33,859 nucleotides of DNA, from contig JAJXUD010000019.1 of NCBI GenBank assembly GCA_021783235.1, positions 1 through 33,859 on the forward strand, read 5' to 3'. The notes below the pieces were generated by a model, which saw nothing but the letters and a program-made list of their open reading frames with translations, searched no databases and was not told the DNA's origin. Numbering within the stretch: the first letter of the stretch is position 1; the number at the start of each line of letters is the position of its first letter. This document shows positions 30,396 through 33,859 of this stretch, in pieces. A program made the translations under genes and the position numbers. The DNA comes from Myxococcales bacterium. GTDB lineage: Bacteria; Myxococcota; Myxococcia; Myxococcales; JAKAPL01.

Positions 30396-31925
30396 ATGGC
30401 CAACCCCTCGAAAAGCGAGACGCGCAAGAAGGCCGGAGAGAGCCTCGGGGGCGCGCTGCGCGACATCCTCGTCCTCGGGGCGCTGCTGCTCGCCGGGCTC
30501 GTCTTCTATTACCGGCACGTCCAGACGAGCAAAGAGGTCAACCACGTCGCGAAGCAGGCGAAGGACCTCTCCGAGAAGGACACGCCGCGGGACTTCGAGA
30601 AGGCGGAGAAGGACCTCGATCACGTCCTCTCGCTCGACGGAAAGAACGCCTACGCGCTCTCCTCGCACGCCGAGCTCGACGCGCTCCTCTGGGGCGAGGA
30701 GGGGGTCCGCGAGAAGGAGAAGGACGCCGAGGACTTCGCGAAGCGGGCGGACGAGGTCCACGCCCACATCCAGGAGCGCTACGCCGCCGACGCGCTCCTC
30801 CTCCTCTACCAGGGCCACCCGGACCAGGCCGAGCAGTCGCTCGTCGGCGTCATCAACCGCGGCGCCCACGGCAGCCACATCTTCGACGCGCTCGGCCGGT
30901 CCCAGCGGCAGCTCGGCAAGCTCGACATGGCGAAGAAGAGCCTGACCGAGGCCGCGAAGGGGAGCTGGCGCAACCCGCGCTTCAACGTCGATCTCGCGAA
31001 CCTCTACTTCGACGACGGCGACACGATGAACGCGCTCGCCTATTTCCAGAAGGCGCTCGAGAGCAACCCGGATCACCCCCGGGCGCTGCTCGGTCGGGCC
31101 CGCGCCGGCCTCGCGCGCGGCGAGAAGATCAAGACCGCGACCGACGACCTGGCCTCGCTGCTCGGCCCTCGCAAGGACGAGCTGACCCCGGGGCTCCTCT
31201 CGCTCGCCTACACCGCCCGGGCCGAGCTCAAGCTCTTCAACCGGCAGTTCAAGGACGCCGAGCGGGACGCGCAGGAGGCGGTGAAGGCCGGCCCGCGGAA
31301 CGCCTGGGCTTACGAGGCGCTGGGGCTCGCGCGGGCGCACACCCAGCCCGCGGACGCGTCCCCGGCCTTCGACAAGGCGCTCTCGATCGACCCCTACCCG
31401 GTGGCCTTCTACTTCTCGTCCGCGCGGGCGCTGCTCGACGCGGGGCAGGCCGACAAGGCCATCGCGATGATGCAGCGCTACGAGAAGGTGCTCTCGAAGG
31501 ACGAGCACTACTACGTCTTCTACGCCGATCTGCTCGACCGCAAGGGGGACAAGGCGGGGGCGCTCGCCCAGCTCGAGCTCGCGCTCAAGGCGAATCCGTT
31601 CTCGGCGCCTGCCTGGTACGCGAAGGGGCGCATTCTGCAGGGCGAGCACAAGTACCCGGAGGCCGGCAAGGCCTACGAGGCGGCGCTCGGCGCGCAGGAG
31701 AACTTCCCCGAGGTCCACCAGCAGATGGGCTACATGTTGATGGACGCGAAGAAGCTCGTCGACGCCGCCGGCGAGTTCGAGACGGCGCTCGAGCTCTTCA
31801 AGGCGGACCAGGCGCCGCGCGCGAAGCTCGTCTCCTTGCGGGACGACTTCGCGAAGCGGCTCAAGAAGGGCCCGAAGCCTCTCCAGAAGAAGTTCTGGGA
31901 GGACTCGAAGGTCATCCTCCACTAA
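30396..31925 (+). CDS. Membrane-anchored TPR-repeat protein
   Basis: A 509-residue protein with a short cytoplasmic tail rich in Lys/Arg, one transmembrane helix (DILVLGALLLAGLVFYY, residues 23-39), then a long chain of helical pairs. TPR signatures include NLYFDDGDTMNALAYFQKAL followed by ESNPDHPRALLGRA, and AYEAALGAQENFPEVHQQMG. At least eight to ten TPR-like units can be traced. Such scaffolds assemble envelope complexes. GAGG five bases before the ATG at 30396, and the promoter position, decide the start over 30360. It is 21 bases upstream of the next gene. Confidence 0.88.
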   Translation: MANPSKSETRKKAGESLGGALRDILVLGALLLAGLVFYYRHVQTSKEVNHVAKQAKDLSEKDTPRDFEKAEKDLDHVLSLDGKNAYALSSHAELDALLWGEEGVREKEKDAEDFAKRADEVHAHIQERYAADALLLLYQGHPDQAEQSLVGVINRGAHGSHIFDALGRSQRQLGKLDMAKKSLTEAAKGSWRNPRFNVDLANLYFDDGDTMNALAYFQKALESNPDHPRALLGRARAGLARGEKIKTATDDLASLLGPRKDELTPGLLSLAYTARAELKLFNRQFKDAERDAQEAVKAGPRNAWAYEALGLARAHTQPADASPAFDKALSIDPYPVAFYFSSARALLDAGQADKAIAMMQRYEKVLSKDEHYYVFYADLLDRKGDKAGALAQLELALKANPFSAPAWYAKGRILQGEHKYPEAGKAYEAALGAQENFPEVHQQMGYMLMDAKKLVDAAGEFETALELFKADQAPRAKLVSLRDDFAKRLKKGPKPLQKKFWEDSKVILH

Positions 31926-31946
31926 AGTCCCCGCGGCCGGAAGTCC

Positions 31947-32420
31947 ATGGTGGGAAAGCGGCTCCTCGTTCTTCTGCTCCTCGCCTCGCTGCTCGGCGCC
32001 GCGTTCGCGTGGCGCCAGCTCGCGGGGGGCGACGAGCGGCAGATCCAGTCGCTCGTGCGGGAGATCGCGCGGGACGCCGAGCGGCGCGACGTCGCCTCGA
32101 TGGCCCCCGAGGTGAGTCCGTCCTACCGGGACGGCCGCGGCTTCGGCCGCGCCGAGCTGCTCTCCTCCCTCGGCAGCTACCTGCGGCACGCCCGCTTCCA
32201 GCGGGTGCTGCCGGTCAAGGTGACCGTCACCGAGATCAACGGCGCCGAGGCCAAGGCCACCGCCAAGATCCTGCTGGCGCAGGGGGAGGGCGGGGCCGGC
32301 CGCCGGGTCTCCGACGCGATCCGCATCGACCTCGACCTCGCCCGCGAAGGCGGCCGCTGGCGGGTCAAGAACGCCGAGGACTGGGAGGTCCCCACCGGCG
32401 ACCTCGTGCTGATCCCCTGA
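31947..32420 (+). CDS. Membrane-anchored or secreted NTF2-like protein
   Basis: A 157-residue protein with an N-terminal signal anchor (KRLLVLLLLASLLGAAFAW) and an NTF2-like domain: IQSLVREIARDAERRDVASM, SPSYRDGRGFGRAELLSSLG, LPVKVTVTEINGAEAKATAK and GGRWRVKNAEDWEVP. The motif order matches the lipoprotein at 28819-29292 (errD...SpsY.D.rG), so the two are probably paralogues. It lies 21 bases after the TPR gene with GGAAG before the ATG, and the two are likely one operon. Confidence 0.85.
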   Translation: MVGKRLLVLLLLASLLGAAFAWRQLAGGDERQIQSLVREIARDAERRDVASMAPEVSPSYRDGRGFGRAELLSSLGSYLRHARFQRVLPVKVTVTEINGAEAKATAKILLAQGEGGAGRRVSDAIRIDLDLAREGGRWRVKNAEDWEVPTGDLVLIP

Positions 32421-32482
32421 GCGGTCGGTCGAGCTCGTCCCCGACTGCTTCCCGGCCCTCGCCCCCAGAGCGCCGCGGGCCG

Positions 32483-33859
32483 CTACTGGCAGCCGTTCAG
32501 AAGCACACTCACCGTGCCGTCGTTCTTGTTCGCCACGGCGAGGTCGGGCTTCCCGTCGCCGTTGAAGTCCCCCACCGCCACGGCGCTCGGGTGGGTCCCC
32601 GCCGCGTACGAGCTCTGGGGGCCGAACGTCCCGCCCCCTCCGTTCAGGAGCACGCTCACCGTGCCGTCTCCCGAATTCGCCACGGCGAGGTCGGGCTTCC
32701 CGTCGCCGTTGAAGTCCCCCACCGCCACCGACACGGGCAGGCTCCCCACCGCGTACGAACTCTGGGGGCCGAACTTCCCGTTGCCCTCGTTCAGGAGCAG
32801 CCTCACCGTGCCGGAGCCGTCGTAGCTCGGCACGGCGAGGTCGGGCATCCCGTCGCCGTTGAAGTCCCCCACCGCCACGGAATAGGGGCTGTTCCCCGCC
32901 GCGTAGGAGGTCTGGAGGCCGAACGTCCCGCCCCCCCCGTTCAGGAGCACGCTCACCGTGCCGTCGAGCGAGTTCGCCACGGCGAGGTCGGGCTTCCCGT
33001 CCCCGTTGAAGTCCCCCACCGCCACGGAATAGGGCTCGCCCCCCACCGGGTAGGAGGTCTGGCCGCCGAACGTCCCGTTCCCCCCGTTCAAGAGCACGCT
33101 CGCCGTGCCGGCATTCGCGTTCACCACGGCGAGGTCGGGCTTCCCGTCGCCGTTGAAGTCCCCCACCGCCACGGACACCGGCCCGCCCCCCGCCGCGTAG
33201 GAGCTCTGGAAGGGGAACGTCCCGCTTCCCCCGTTCCAGAACAGGCTTACCGTGCCGTCGTTGAAGTTCGGCACGGCGAGGTCGGGCTTCCCGTCCCCGT
33301 TGAAGTCTCCCAGCGCCACGGACCAGGGATTGAGCCCGCTCCCCCCCACGTACGTCACCGGCGCGCCGAACGTCCCGCCCCCCCCGTTCATGAGCACGCC
33401 CAGCGTGGCAGGGGTGGCTTCGTCCGCCACGGCGAGGTCGGGCCTCCCATCCCCGTTGAAGTCTCCCACCGCCACGAAAACGGGGCCACTCCCCGCCGCG
33501 TCCGAGGCCTGGAGGCCGAAGGTCGGGCTCTGCCCCGCCCCGCAGAAGGCGCAGGCGCCAGGCTGGCAGGCGACCCCCGTCCCGCAACCGGTCGCGCAGC
33601 CTCCCCCGCAGCCGCAGCAGCTGGCGCCCGCGACGGCCGCTCCAGCGATCGCGCAGCCCGTGCCTCCCGTCGTGCTGCCACCCGTCGTGCTGCCTCCCGT
33701 CGTGCTGCCACCCGTCGTGCTGCCGCCCGTCGTGCTGCCGCCCGTCGTGCTGCCGCCCGTCGTGCTGCCGCCCGTCGTGCTGCCGCCCGTCGTGCTGCCG
33801 CCCGTCGTGCTGCCGCCCGTCGTGCTGCCGCCCGTCGTGCTGCCGCCCGTCGTGCTGCC
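32483..33859 (-). CDS. FG-GAP/VCBS-repeat secreted protein (partial, N-terminus beyond window)
   Basis: The frame is open from the right edge to a TAG at 32483, giving 458 visible residues. From the N-terminal side they are a Ser-Thr-Thr-Gly-Gly pentapeptide array, a Cys-rich module ([13 protein letters not shown], then [10 protein letters not shown]), and seven beta-propeller repeats of 49-52 residues. Each repeat carries a calcium-loop motif [16 protein letters not shown] followed by [14 protein letters not shown]. The seven blades end at LLNGCQ and could close a complete propeller. Internal GTG/ATG codons such as 33475 are not starts, because the frame continues upstream through plausible domains. 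It is a surface or secreted protein; signal peptide and any N-terminal domain lie outside. Confidence 0.9.
   Translation of the reverse strand, partial: GSTTGGSTTGGSTTGGSTTGGSTTGGSTTGGSTTGGSTTGGSTTGGSTTGGSTTGGSTTGGSTTGGTGCAIAGAAVAGASCCGCGGGCATGCGTGVACQPGACAFCGAGQSPTFGLQASDAAGSGPVFVAVGDFNGDGRPDLAVADEATPATLGVLMNGGGGTFGAPVTYVGGSGLNPWSVALGDFNGDGKPDLAVPNFNDGTVSLFWNGGSGTFPFQSSYAAGGGPVSVAVGDFNGDGKPDLAVVNANAGTASVLLNGGNGTFGGQTSYPVGGEPYSVAVGDFNGDGKPDLAVANSLDGTVSVLLNGGGGTFGLQTSYAAGNSPYSVAVGDFNGDGMPDLAVPSYDGSGTVRLLLNEGNGKFGPQSSYAVGSLPVSVAVGDFNGDGKPDLAVANSGDGTVSVLLNGGGGTFGPQSSYAAGTHPSAVAVGDFNGDGKPDLAVANKNDGTVSVLLNGCQ
32561..33475. repeat. Seven direct repeats of about 147-156 bp encoding propeller blades
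   Basis: The sequence GTTGAAGTC recurs at 32561, 32708, 32858, 33005, 33152, 33299 and 33455, each within a highly similar block of about 60 bases that encodes the [12 protein letters not shown] loop. The steps are 147, 150, 147, 147, 147 and 156 bases, all multiples of three. The near-identity of DNA between units suggests recent duplication or conversion. Confidence 0.9.
33661..33859. repeat. 15-bp minisatellite encoding a Ser-Thr-Thr-Gly-Gly array
   Basis: Thirteen full copies of a 15-base unit (TGCCGCCCGTCGTGC) plus four bases reach the window edge. The nine copies nearest the edge are identical; the four nearest the Cys-rich module differ only at the fifth base (T, A, T, A), which is silent in the encoded glycine. 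The unit is a multiple of three, so copy-number change would lengthen or shorten the linker without shifting frame. Confidence 0.95.

Noticed and set aside
32421-32482. Terminator between the second NTF2-like gene and the FG-GAP gene
   Set aside because: Only a weak GTCGG/CCGAC pairing and no T run were seen in these 62 bases.
30303-33587. A 1094-codon open frame on the minus strand across the TPR and NTF2-like genes
   Set aside because: It is antisense to the TPR and NTF2-like genes and out of frame with the FG-GAP repeats; its repetitive translation simply mirrors the blade repeats in another frame.
33661-33859. CRISPR array
   Set aside because: The repeat is 15 bases in direct head-to-tail contact with no spacers, and it is in frame within a coding region.
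1-33859. tRNA genes, rRNA genes, riboswitches and insertion sequences
   Set aside because: No cloverleaf, conserved rRNA segment, known riboswitch core or transposase with terminal repeats was recognised on either strand.

Overview
The window is very GC-rich DNA with frequent GTG/TTG starts, a full lipid A/Kdo pathway segment and many Asp-Ala-Gly-type lipoproteins. This points to a Gram-negative, Myxococcota/deltaproteobacteria-like organism (an inference; no rRNA is present). About 38 protein genes were called, and no tRNA, rRNA, CRISPR array or insertion sequence was seen.

Layout. (1) 1-3042: an ECF sigma factor overlapping a zinc-finger anti-sigma factor that is cut by the window edge, a small acidic protein, a polytopic membrane protein resembling the INSIG family, and a large lipoprotein. 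(2) 3120-12704, plus strand: an unbroken cell-envelope operon, lpxI-lpxB-dolichol-phosphate-mannose-synthase-like-marC-msbA-PHP-waaA-heptosyltransferase-lpxK. Most junctions are 4-base GTGA stop/start overlaps. A perfect stem-loop on the lpxK stop codon closes it against the convergent ispG. (3) 12750-15949, minus strand: lpxC, a DsbA-like lipoprotein and ispG. (4) 15950-16322 is the only non-coding stretch over 300 bases and is rich in dyads; it separates lpxC from a rhomboid protease gene. (5) 17039-19265, minus strand: an XRE regulator with a good promoter and palindrome, a Cys-rich secreted protein, an unknown protein and ruvB. (6) 19392-23152, minus strand: a hydrolase and a MacAB-like tripartite efflux set (adaptor, ATPase, permease). 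(7) 23207-28688: an unrecognised 372-residue protein, two lipoproteins flanking a beta-oxidation pair (enoyl-CoA hydratase and 3-hydroxyacyl-CoA dehydrogenase), a trypsin-like protease and a DAG-repeat lipoprotein. (8) 28819-32420: two secreted NTF2-like proteins, an APH-fold kinase resembling homoserine kinase, and a membrane-anchored TPR protein. (9) 32483-33859: the C-terminal part of an FG-GAP/VCBS-repeat surface protein whose linker is a 15-bp minisatellite running off the right edge.

How they work together. LpxC, LpxI, LpxB, LpxK, WaaA, the GT9 heptosyltransferase and MsbA cover lipid A synthesis, Kdo and heptose addition and inner-membrane flipping. IspG (isoprenoid precursors) and the polyprenol-phosphate mannosyltransferase link to lipid-carrier chemistry. 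The least explained parts are the PHP phosphoesterase inside the lipid A operon, the Asp-for-Glu change in WaaA, the INSIG-like protein, the Cys-rich protein next to the XRE regulator, and the 372-residue unknown.
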